Program-made: the position numbers and the translations under genes
Notes under the pieces: generated by a model
The model's input: only the letters and a program-made list of their open reading frames with translations
What the model was told of the DNA's origin: nothing
Databases searched by the model: none
In this document: piece after piece, positions 1 through 7,633 of the stretch
Position numbering within the stretch: the stretch's first letter is position 1
Layout of the letters: every line of letters begins with the position of its first letter
Assembly (NCBI GenBank): GCA_020635355.1
Contig: JACJZW010000002.1
Location: forward strand, 62,001-126,000
From: Flavobacteriales bacterium
Lineage (GTDB): Bacteria > Bacteroidota > Bacteroidia > NS11-12g > UBA9320
Direction: 5' to 3'
DNA length: 64,000 nt

Positions 1-1995
1 GGGTTTATAGGTTCGGATAACTTTAACCGCGGTATCCGGTTGTCCGCAACCGCTGGAATCACTGATGATGATTTGGTAGCTGGTGTCGGTCGTAGGCCAT
101 ACCCAAGGATTTCGGGCAGTGGAGTCGGATAGGTGGTAATTGGGTGACCAGGCCCAACTGGTTCCACCGGTGGTTTCTATTTGAATGGAATCACCCGGAC
201 AAATGATTTCAGGATCGCCCACATACGCTGTATCTCTTGAATAAATCAGCAAACGCAGCGAGTCACGCACATAGTAGCTTTGAACAAACGGTGCGGTGCT
301 GTACACCCGAATTCGGTAATCGCCGGAGGAATTGACCTTCGTTTCAGGAAGAATTCCCAGCAAGGTATCAACATCACGAGCTTTGATGCGCACGAGCTCC
401 ACTTCCTTGCCGTTGAAATTTCCAAATTCATCGCTCAACTCCGCCACAAAATAGTTAGTGGAGTCAAACACTCCTTGAGCATCAACGGGAATCACAATAC
501 TGTCGCCCGCGCAATACGGTCCCGAACGCACAAAGCCACGAATGATTCGATAATCCGTCAGGCGCGTGATTAATGCCGCATTGGTCCCCGGATTGGGATT
601 GAGTTCCATCAAATTGCCAAAAATGATGGTATCGCTGCTGAAACTTCCCGTACAATAGACCGATCGGTTATGGGCGGTGATGTCTTCAACAAAACCGTAG
701 TTCTGATAGTAGCTGGTACCAGAAGTAGCCCAAAGCACCTGCCCGAGAAAATCGAGTTTGAAAATAAGGGGGGCCTTGGAGGAACTGGTTGGATTAATCC
801 TAACAGAACCCACGGTCATATCGCAGGCTGCCGTAGCACAGGCATAAATGTACCCGCCGGATGTGGTGATGCCTCCGGCCCAGTTCGCCACCTTGATGTA
901 TGTTTTTCCAACCTTAGGAAGGAACACCCAACGCGACGTCATATTGGAAGGATCGATAGACCCAACGAAGATGTTGTTTTGAGGGGGGAAGGTGTCGGAT
1001 TCAAAATTAGGTGGATACACCTTGTTGCCCCAGACCATCGTGTCACCAACGTTGCCAATTACATACAGAAACTCCCCGTCAGTTGCGATCTCCTGTTGAA
1101 AGAGATCCTTATAACTGTGCGAATAGTGGTGGAAGGAAAAGTTCTTTTTATAATTTCCGTATAGGTCGGTTTTAAGGATAAAACCTCCGGGTCCAATGAT
1201 GGTGTCGCCACCGATAATTTTAATGCTGGGAGGCCCCACTTGATTGTGATCACCACACACATACAGGTCGTTTCCAATTCGGGTAACATCCCGCAACCGA
1301 AACGATTTAGGGACGCCGGTAGCCGAGATGTTGTCGTTCACGTGGTAACACCTGGACCAAATGGGAACGCCGGTAGCCGGATTTAATTCCGCTATAACCG
1401 ATGACCCCAAAAAGTAATTGAAGTAATAGGCACTGTCGCCCAAAACAAACGTGTCCACTGCGGTAACAATGGCATATAATCGCTGGTTAATCAACTTAAT
1501 ATTTTCCGGACGAACCACACCCGATCCCATGGGCCGCATCCAGGCTTTCTGACCATTGGGCTTCAGTTTTAATGTCCAGGTCTCACAGTCGGCCTTGTAA
1601 ATCGTATCCTGCAGGACGTAAGTTTTGGAGCTCATCACCCGCCCAATAATGTACATGTCACCCGTGGAATCATAGGCAATATTGGACGCAAAGCCATTGC
1701 CAAGGAAGTAGGCCGACACAACCGAGTCATTGAGGTCTACCGTGACCACAAACGAATTGAAATCAGAAAACGTGGTGGGAATGTGGAAGTTACCAAAGTC
1801 AATGGTATCGGTTTGTTTGGGGCTGTTGATGTTTACCAGAAAGGATGTCATGCCGTATTCGTTGCACGCTACATCCTCTGCGCGGGCGTTTCCATAAACG
1901 CTGTTATACCCTTTCAACCATCTGAATTCCTGAGCAAGCACCAGTTGACTGATGGTCAACAACAAGAAGGTGAGCCATGATCGTTTTAGGTTCAT
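1..1995 (-). CDS. Large secreted protein, probable T9SS cargo (C-terminus off the window)
   Basis: An open frame of 665 codons runs from ATG at 1995 to the left edge without a stop, so the C-terminus is missing. The first 22 residues (MNLKRSW, then a Leu-rich core, ending VLAQ) are a clear signal peptide. The body is rich in Gly, Asp, Tyr and Trp with recurring short segments such as GDTIIGPGGFILKTD and KLDFLGQVLWA, as in beta-propeller or delta-60-type repeat proteins of Bacteroidota. Towards the edge the sequence becomes Ig/PKD-like (ICPGDSIQIE, WAWSPNYHLSD, TTDTSYQIIISD), a module usual in gliding or cell-surface proteins exported by the type IX system. A C-terminal sorting domain is expected just outside the window but cannot be seen. 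Exact function is unknown. Promoter at 2011-2038. Confidence 0.85.
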   Translation of the reverse strand, partial: MNLKRSWLTFLLLTISQLVLAQEFRWLKGYNSVYGNARAEDVACNEYGMTSFLVNINSPKQTDTIDFGNFHIPTTFSDFNSFVVTVDLNDSVVSAYFLGNGFASNIAYDSTGDMYIIGRVMSSKTYVLQDTIYKADCETWTLKLKPNGQKAWMRPMGSGVVRPENIKLINQRLYAIVTAVDTFVLGDSAYYFNYFLGSSVIAELNPATGVPIWSRCYHVNDNISATGVPKSFRLRDVTRIGNDLYVCGDHNQVGPPSIKIIGGDTIIGPGGFILKTDLYGNYKKNFSFHHYSHSYKDLFQQEIATDGEFLYVIGNVGDTMVWGNKVYPPNFESDTFPPQNNIFVGSIDPSNMTSRWVFLPKVGKTYIKVANWAGGITTSGGYIYACATAACDMTVGSVRINPTSSSKAPLIFKLDFLGQVLWATSGTSYYQNYGFVEDITAHNRSVYCTGSFSSDTIIFGNLMELNPNPGTNAALITRLTDYRIIRGFVRSGPYCAGDSIVIPVDAQGVFDSTNYFVAELSDEFGNFNGKEVELVRIKARDVDTLLGILPETKVNSSGDYRIRVYSTAPFVQSYYVRDSLRLLIYSRDTAYVGDPEIICPGDSIQIETTGGTSWAWSPNYHLSDSTARNPWVWPTTDTSYQIIISDSSGCGQPDTAVKVIRTYKP

Positions 1996-2010
1996 TTCAA
2001 TCGGGGTGAT

Positions 2011-2038
2011 CAAATATAACCTATTGACACGTTCTCAA
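2011..2038 (-). promoter_or_regulatory. Bacteroidota-type promoter for the gene ending at the left edge
   Basis: On the minus strand TTG (2036-2038), a 17 nt spacer and TATATTTG (2011-2018) match the -33/-7 consensus. The start codon follows 15 nt later, which implies a very short leader. Confidence 0.6.
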
Positions 2039-2114
2039 TTGTTTGTGGAATGTCACGTGTATTTGGCAGATACCGAGGCGAACTTTTGTACTTTGGCCAT
2101 TCAAAATCGGAAAC

Positions 2115-3350
2115 ATGAATCTGAGCGTACTGAAGTCTGGCCTGATTGCTTTAGGATCGATGCTGATGATTCTCACCCATGCCTGTTCTCAAGAAGAAAC
2201 AGTACCTCCCAGCTCTTGGCAACTCCACGTTTTAGGAGGCGATAATAACATCGCCAAGGACGTTGTTCAGTTGCCGGATTCGCAGGGGTATATCGTAACG
2301 GGTCAGTACTTCGTACACACTGATTCGCTCACCTGGTCAAGCGCTGTTGCTCATATCTCGGCCAATGGAGAACTTCTTAATTCAAGGAGCACAGGGCACG
2401 ATGGTTTCAATAAGAAGACCAGGAAGTTTGTCGACAAATCCAGATTGCAGTACGTTACACAATTGAAAGATGGGAGATTAATCCTTTATGGATATCGCGA
2501 CAGCTTTTTGCGTGTACAGGAAATTGATAAGTCGTTAAACGTGTTGTTTGACACCGTTTATAATTCCATCCTTCATCATTCGCTTCACCCGGATAAACTC
2601 ATTGAAACAGCTCGTGGACTTAGTTATTTTAACACAGCGCACGATACATTCAGGCAAATCACTATCTCCAATGATTTAAAACATGTTACGTTCAACCTAT
2701 TCCCAACCATTCAGGATCTTCAACTTCACAATTCCGGAGTTTGGTTGGTTCAAGAGGATACCTTCCGAAATGAGGTCTTAATCTTTACCTACGGTTGCTT
2801 GAGATCATCCATGCGATCGTACAAGATTGCCAATTACGATTACAGGATCAAAGGAGATAGTGTGGATCACTACTTTTCGGCTTGTGATACATTTGGACGA
2901 TACCTCATCCGGTTTGATATGAACCATCAACAGGTTAAAAAGGTGTTGAGCTTCCCGTTCGGATATCTGGTAAACCAAATCAAACCAGTGCAATCAGGCT
3001 ATGAGATGGTTGGTGACCTGGATTTATTTGATGAGCAAAAACATCATTCGGACCTCCTTTATTTTCATATGGATACCGAGGGTATCCTTAGCAAAGAACG
3101 GACGTGGAAGGTCAAAAAACACACACATGGAAAGGGAATTGTCGAGCGGATGGGAAATCAAGTAATTATTGGAGATGCCCTTGATAGTATGGGGTTTTCG
3201 TTATTCGAACTTGTCGCAAATTCAGAGAGCTCAACCGATGTTAGTATGCTGCCAGGCGAATCTTATAACAAGGTCATTCCAACCCGGGATGGAGGTTACA
3301 TCGCCGTAGGCAAATCATCGCGCTCTTCCTGGTGGATTAATAAAAACTGA
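2115..3350 (+). CDS. Predicted lipoprotein of unknown function, beta-propeller-like
   Basis: Translation from ATG 2115 gives 411 residues beginning MNLSVLKSGL, a hydrophobic core and a lipobox LTHAC near residue 24, so the protein should be lipid-anchored. A longer reading from 2043 would put 24 unlikely residues in front of the signal peptide. The body has repeated short blocks with Gly-Tyr-Ile-Val/Ala and Asp-Gly motifs (SQGYIVTGQYF near the N-terminus, DGGYIAVGKSS at the C-terminus), as in delta-60/kelch-like propellers. I do not recognise a named family. It is divergent from the secreted gene at 1995 and is followed after 4 nt by the amidohydrolase, so it may be the first gene of a three-gene unit. 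Confidence 0.75.
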   Translation: MNLSVLKSGLIALGSMLMILTHACSQEETVPPSSWQLHVLGGDNNIAKDVVQLPDSQGYIVTGQYFVHTDSLTWSSAVAHISANGELLNSRSTGHDGFNKKTRKFVDKSRLQYVTQLKDGRLILYGYRDSFLRVQEIDKSLNVLFDTVYNSILHHSLHPDKLIETARGLSYFNTAHDTFRQITISNDLKHVTFNLFPTIQDLQLHNSGVWLVQEDTFRNEVLIFTYGCLRSSMRSYKIANYDYRIKGDSVDHYFSACDTFGRYLIRFDMNHQQVKKVLSFPFGYLVNQIKPVQSGYEMVGDLDLFDEQKHHSDLLYFHMDTEGILSKERTWKVKKHTHGKGIVERMGNQVIIGDALDSMGFSLFELVANSESSTDVSMLPGESYNKVIPTRDGGYIAVGKSSRSSWWINKN

Positions 3351-3354
3351 TTTG

Positions 3355-4527
3355 ATGCACTATTACAAACCAAAACAACTGCACGATGGAAAGGGATACT
3401 GTCCTGAGGGAAGTATTCTTTCTGTTGAGTCCGATGGAACCATTCATGCGATTCTCCGTTCAGATGATGTGACGTCTGATGACGTTCAGGAATTAGACGG
3501 AATACTCTGCCCGGGGTTTATAAACACGCATTGCCATCTGGAACTGAGTCACATGCGCGGGATGTTGGACGAGCATACCGGACTGATTCCCTTTATCAAA
3601 GGTGTTTTGGCCAAACGAGCCGCTCCGACAGAGGTAATTGAAGAGGCTATCCGGGCGTGTGATCGTGAAATGAGGGAGAATGGCATTGTGGCCGTTGGCG
3701 ACATCTCAAACACCTCGGATACCTTTAACCGCAAACAGGAAAGCGATATCTACTACCACACCTTTGTGGAGATCTTTCATCTGGATCCCAGAGAGGCTGA
3801 AAACACGCTGAAAGTTGGCACGGACTTGATGGCAGAGCTGGGAAACCGTAACCTGTCCGGATCACTGGCGCCTCATGCACCATACACTGTGTCGCCGGAG
3901 TTATTTCGGTTGATTTCAACTTTTAATGATGGCCATAATCCTATTACCAGTATGCACAATCAGGAGACCTGGGCTGAGAACGAGTTTTTTATGACGAAGT
4001 CCGGGTCATTTCAGCTCTTTTTTGATCAATGGGGGATTGATACCAGCGCGTTTCAATCCACCGGTACGAAGTCGCTTCCGGGGGTGATCCATAACATGTC
4101 CCCAAAAGGTAAGACCCTTTTGGTCCATAACACCTTTTCAGAACAGGATGATATCCAATTGGCCAAACGTTGGTTCGAAGAAGTGTACTGGTGCAGTAAC
4201 CCAAATGCCAACTTGTACATTGAGAATAACCTCCCGAACTATGATGTATTTGTGGAGAACAATGCCGTTATGACTTTGGGGACCGATAGCATTGCATCCA
4301 ACTGGCAGCTTTCCATTTTGGAGGAGGTCAAAACCATCCACACCCGATTCTCGCACATCCCGCTGGAGAGGTTGCTCACCTGGGCCACCGCCCATGGGGC
4401 TCAGATGTTGAATATTGATCATCAATTCGGCACGTTCAAACCAGGCAAAAAACCGGGATTGGTCCATATCAGTAATTTTGAGAATGGGAACCTGACCAAC
4501 CAGTCCAAACCAACTAGACTTCGATGA
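3355..4527 (+). CDS. Amidohydrolase family protein (ATZ/TRZ, SAH/MTA deaminase-like)
   Basis: A 390-residue metal-dependent hydrolase of the amidohydrolase superfamily, probably a cytosolic deaminase. Seen in sequence: the strand-1 HxH metal ligands H59/H61 in NTHCHLELS, PHAPYTVS with H174, the HxxE motif H201/E204 in MHNQET, H258 in LLVHNT and the final metal-binding Asp D311 in GTDSIASN. This set matches S-adenosylhomocysteine/methylthioadenosine deaminases and aminodeoxyfutalosine deaminases, where His and Glu of HxxE bind metal and act in catalysis. The substrate cannot be settled from sequence. ATG 3355 is preferred to the TTG one codon upstream. The stop overlaps the start of the downstream membrane protein (ATGA), which indicates translational coupling. 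Confidence 0.85.
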   Translation: MHYYKPKQLHDGKGYCPEGSILSVESDGTIHAILRSDDVTSDDVQELDGILCPGFINTHCHLELSHMRGMLDEHTGLIPFIKGVLAKRAAPTEVIEEAIRACDREMRENGIVAVGDISNTSDTFNRKQESDIYYHTFVEIFHLDPREAENTLKVGTDLMAELGNRNLSGSLAPHAPYTVSPELFRLISTFNDGHNPITSMHNQETWAENEFFMTKSGSFQLFFDQWGIDTSAFQSTGTKSLPGVIHNMSPKGKTLLVHNTFSEQDDIQLAKRWFEEVYWCSNPNANLYIENNLPNYDVFVENNAVMTLGTDSIASNWQLSILEEVKTIHTRFSHIPLERLLTWATAHGAQMLNIDHQFGTFKPGKKPGLVHISNFENGNLTNQSKPTRLR

Positions 4528-5951
4528 CATATCTTCATTCCAAAGCGTTTAAACACCTCCTCCTTTTTCTCGCCGGAGCGGGTATTCTCCTCGCCATCTT
4601 TCATTTCATGATACTGTATTATGATTGGACAACCTTTGATTATCAGGGGCCAAGACCCATGCGGGTTAAATTGATTTATGCCATTGATCAGTTTTTAAAA
4701 CTCACATCCCTTTGGGTGGGTATTTGGTTCTTTTTTAAAGATGAATTTGGCTTTAAACCACTCATTCCACTAGGTATTGCCACCATGACCTCCGCGCTTC
4801 AATTCTTACCTGATGGTCTGAAACCTGGGGTGGTAGGTTATGAAGATATGATCTTGTTATTTGCGACTTTCCTGGTTTTTGGTTGGAATACAAAAACGAA
4901 TGGTGGTTGGGTTTGGATCGCGGTAGTACCGGTTATTTTAGTGGGTTTAAGTTATACCCTGTATCATACATTCTACGAAGAATTATTCGGGGAATTATTC
5001 ATGAATGCATTTGATCCATTTGCCATGGAATTACCTCATGACGATGGAGGCTACCGAAGGATAGATTTTCTGTTAGTGCTTTATTCCGGATGCTATCCCC
5101 TTCTTTCCGGAGGACTGCTGTTTCTGGTTCTAGACAAGTTGAGTTTGGATAATAACCATACCAGGAATTTACTGAATCCATGGATATGGAATCAGCCCGA
5201 TAAGCTCGTTTGGTCCTTACTTTTCTGGCCGCTTCGATTCACCCTCTTTGTGGTGATATTTGGCTCTTTGCTAACGCCTAATTCGTCGGGATTACTGATG
5301 TTTTACAGCGAGAGGAGTGGAGGGTTGTTGATCGTAGTATTCACTATTCTGGCCATATTAGGCGCATCCCTTGTCTTGAGAAATCTCATTGTGTCGTATC
5401 AAAACGGATATGGCAAAAAACCGAGATTGGTTTACCTGCTCCTTCATCTTCCCTTGCTCCATTTTACAGCGTGGTTGATTTCGCTGTTTTATCAACGAAA
5501 ACCGGAACAAGACAATGAGATCACGCTCACCGATGAGACCCATCAACGGCAGCGGATCTTTTCGCTGTCAAATAAAAATTTGTGGTTTAAATTCATATTG
5601 GTTTTCGGGATGATCCTCTCCATTGTGGCGACCTTTATGGGTGACCAAGGCAATAGTGACTCATTGGGCTCATACATCGAACCGATACTTTTAGGGCTAA
5701 CGCTGATTTTGGTGCTGACCTATATCAACTATCCTGTGATGATGTGGTACCTCCTCGGGTTGGAATGTTGCGTCGTTTTTGCCACACTACTTTTTAAAGC
5801 GGAAATGCCTGAAAACCCGTATATGCTATTGGGTATTGGGAATGTTGTGATGATGTATTCCCTGTTTCATTTTGATCAGTTCAGCTTTACAACTGCAAAC
5901 GAAAATGGATCTACAGTATCATCAGAAGTGCCACAATCACGGCCAGAATAG
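4524..5951 (+). CDS. Polytopic inner-membrane protein of unknown function
   Basis: 475 residues with roughly 12 hydrophobic segments spread over the whole length (first at about 11-33, last near 435-455) and a short hydrophilic C-terminus rich in Ser and Thr. No transporter signature that I recognise is present. One charged loop near residues 330-350 separates two membrane halves. The start ATG overlaps the amidohydrolase stop by 4 nt, so the two are probably co-translated. The 3' end overlaps the convergent receiver gene by 41 bp. Function not assigned. Confidence 0.8.
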   Translation: MTYLHSKAFKHLLLFLAGAGILLAIFHFMILYYDWTTFDYQGPRPMRVKLIYAIDQFLKLTSLWVGIWFFFKDEFGFKPLIPLGIATMTSALQFLPDGLKPGVVGYEDMILLFATFLVFGWNTKTNGGWVWIAVVPVILVGLSYTLYHTFYEELFGELFMNAFDPFAMELPHDDGGYRRIDFLLVLYSGCYPLLSGGLLFLVLDKLSLDNNHTRNLLNPWIWNQPDKLVWSLLFWPLRFTLFVVIFGSLLTPNSSGLLMFYSERSGGLLIVVFTILAILGASLVLRNLIVSYQNGYGKKPRLVYLLLHLPLLHFTAWLISLFYQRKPEQDNEITLTDETHQRQRIFSLSNKNLWFKFILVFGMILSIVATFMGDQGNSDSLGSYIEPILLGLTLILVLTYINYPVMMWYLLGLECCVVFATLLFKAEMPENPYMLLGIGNVVMMYSLFHFDQFSFTTANENGSTVSSEVPQSRPE

Positions 5952-6414
5952 TGATACTTAAGCCGATCATCCAGTAACGATAAATGCGCTCTTTAGTCTG
6001 GAGTTCGGCAAGACGTTTTGCCAATAGTTTCTCTTCATTGATGCGGGTCAAATGAGAAAGAAGATCGGTCAGAATGGACTCGTTCTTCTCCAAGACAAAT
6101 TGGGCCTGTTTGTTGGAAATGGTATCTTGTACCGGCTTCTTGATTTGGTCCACCACAAATCCAACCGGAAGGTGGTGATCAAAATTCCGCACGATGTTCA
6201 AAACCTGAACGCCGTCTATGCCTGGTAGGTCGTGATCAAGCAGAACCACATCAAACGATTCTGAAGGAATGGCTTTGATGAACTGCTCTCCGGATGCATA
6301 CTTTTGAATGCTCAGCGCTTCTCCACCTGTTTCATTTTGGAGGTGGTGCATTCCTTGTTCCATGTAGGATAAAAACGACTTGCTGTCGTCAACCAAAGCA
6401 ATCGAAAGCGGCAT
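5911..6414 (-). CDS. Receiver-domain protein with C-terminal membrane anchor
   Basis: A 167-residue protein. Residues 1-115 are a CheY-like receiver: acidic pair D9/D10 in LVDDS, phospho-acceptor D60 in LLDHDLPG, and the conserved Lys K110 in VLEKNE. The switch Thr/Ser at the end of strand 4 is absent (GFVVDQ). After a charged alpha-helical linker (about 118-145) comes one hydrophobic helix (about 148-167) ending at the C-terminus, so the receiver would be tail-anchored on the cytoplasmic face. There is no DNA-binding output domain. ATG 6414 is chosen over a TTG two codons upstream. A near-consensus -7 box (GAACTTTG) directly abuts the start, so the mRNA may be nearly leaderless. It lies among three other phosphorelay genes. 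Confidence 0.82.
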   Translation of the reverse strand: MPLSIALVDDSKSFLSYMEQGMHHLQNETGGEALSIQKYASGEQFIKAIPSESFDVVLLDHDLPGIDGVQVLNIVRNFDHHLPVGFVVDQIKKPVQDTISNKQAQFVLEKNESILTDLLSHLTRINEEKLLAKRLAELQTKERIYRYWMIGLSITILAVIVALLMIL

Positions 6415-6527
6415 ACGCAAAGTTCGGGAATGCCGCTAAGTAAGACATTGTCGGTTGTAAAGTGCACAGATACAGGTATTTACTAAAACACTACGGACAC
6501 CCGAGTAAATTCCCGAACTTCGCTTAC

Positions 6528-7244
6528 ATGGAGGGAAATGTGCCTAATTCCTGGTTGGTGGTTGATGACAACAAGCTCACCAACACCATCTACACCAAAT
6601 TAATCCATCATATTCTGCCGGAAGTTTCCGTTGAAACGGTTTCCAGTGTTGATGCCGCGGAGGACAGCATCAGCAACGGGCCATTCTTTAATCTTATCTT
6701 GACGGATATCATGATGCCCGACGGCGGTGCGGAAGAATTATTTAAGCGATTGGATGGTAAGGCCGACGTACTTCAAAGGATTATCCCGATGACCGCTGGC
6801 ATCAGTGAAGCCGGATACAACATGCTGCAACTGAATGGCTGCAGGCTGTTCGTAGAAAAACCGCTTAACGAACTAATCCTGACCCAACTTTTTTACTTTT
6901 CTACACAGGATGACTTTGCCAATAACGGGAGTTCCAAACCCCCGGAAATTTTAACAACCTCCGGAAGGTCCAGACCCTATCCCAGATTTGCCTTAGACAA
7001 CGTGGTATTCCGAGACGAATTAAGGCGAATGGTGGAACAAATCCGACGGATGACCTATCCCGATGATAAAAGTTCTGTGACTCAACTTCTTCATAAATTG
7101 AGTGGGACCTTAAATGTGTATGGATATAGCGGCATGGCCCAGGCGGCTCAAGCTTTGCATCGGAATATGCTTTCAGATGAGCTGGTTACCGAAGAAATAA
7201 CCCGTCAATTGAACGAATTGGCCGATGGTTTATCGGCTCTTTAG
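6528..7244 (+). CDS. Response regulator with C-terminal HPt domain
   Basis: A 238-residue phosphorelay protein. Residues 5-125 are a receiver with D13/D14 (VVDDN), phospho-acceptor D60 (ILTDIMMPDGG), T89 (PMTAG) and K111 (VEKPL), all the residues required for phosphorylation. Residues about 155-238 form a helical HPt-like module with H189 in LLHKLSG followed by a conserved Gly and a helix-rich tail. Such proteins pass phosphate between a histidine kinase and a further receiver. ATG 6528 is preferred over a GTG at 6462, because the extra 22 residues would not belong to a receiver fold. The 3' end overlaps the convergent receiver gene by 4 bp. Confidence 0.87.
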   Translation: MEGNVPNSWLVVDDNKLTNTIYTKLIHHILPEVSVETVSSVDAAEDSISNGPFFNLILTDIMMPDGGAEELFKRLDGKADVLQRIIPMTAGISEAGYNMLQLNGCRLFVEKPLNELILTQLFYFSTQDDFANNGSSKPPEILTTSGRSRPYPRFALDNVVFRDELRRMVEQIRRMTYPDDKSSVTQLLHKLSGTLNVYGYSGMAQAAQALHRNMLSDELVTEEITRQLNELADGLSAL

Positions 7245-7633
7245 GCCGCCATGATGGATCGGATCTTCTCGAGATTCAAAGGCTTGTTCACAAACTCCCG
7301 AACGATAGGATAGGAGAGGGCTTTCAAGCGATCCAACTCAGAAATGGACGACGTCACCACATAGATTCTCACATTCCGTTTCATCTCATCCGACAGCAGG
7401 TCCTGAATGGCATCCAGAAAAAACCAACCTTGAACCACGGGCATATTGATGTCAAGTAAGATTACATCGGGTAACTGCTCCTTGTTTTGGATACGTTTCT
7501 TGAGCTGCTTTGTGGCTCGTGGTGCTTCCGAGAACACGTTCACTTTTTTACATCCATTCACTAACTCAATGAATCTTTTGGCACCAAAAACATAGGTATT
7601 GTTATCGTCTATTATCCACGCTTCCTCTTTCAT
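7241..7633 (-). CDS. Single-domain response regulator
   Basis: 130 residues, a complete CheY-like receiver and nothing else: D9/D10 in IIDDN, phospho-acceptor D61 in LLDINMPV, T94 in VVTSS, K117 in VNKPL. Its ATG overlaps the stop of the upstream histidine kinase by 4 nt (ATGA), so kinase and receiver are translationally coupled and very likely cognate. With no output domain it probably acts by protein-protein contact or as a phosphate shuttle to the HPt protein on the other strand. Confidence 0.9.
   Translation of the reverse strand: MKEEAWIIDDNNTYVFGAKRFIELVNGCKKVNVFSEAPRATKQLKKRIQNKEQLPDVILLDINMPVVQGWFFLDAIQDLLSDEMKRNVRIYVVTSSISELDRLKALSYPIVREFVNKPLNLEKIRSIMAA

Noticed and set aside
280..1164. 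Plus-strand open frames opposite the left-edge secreted protein
   Set aside because: They lie inside an uninterrupted minus-strand gene with signal peptide and promoter, and have no motifs.
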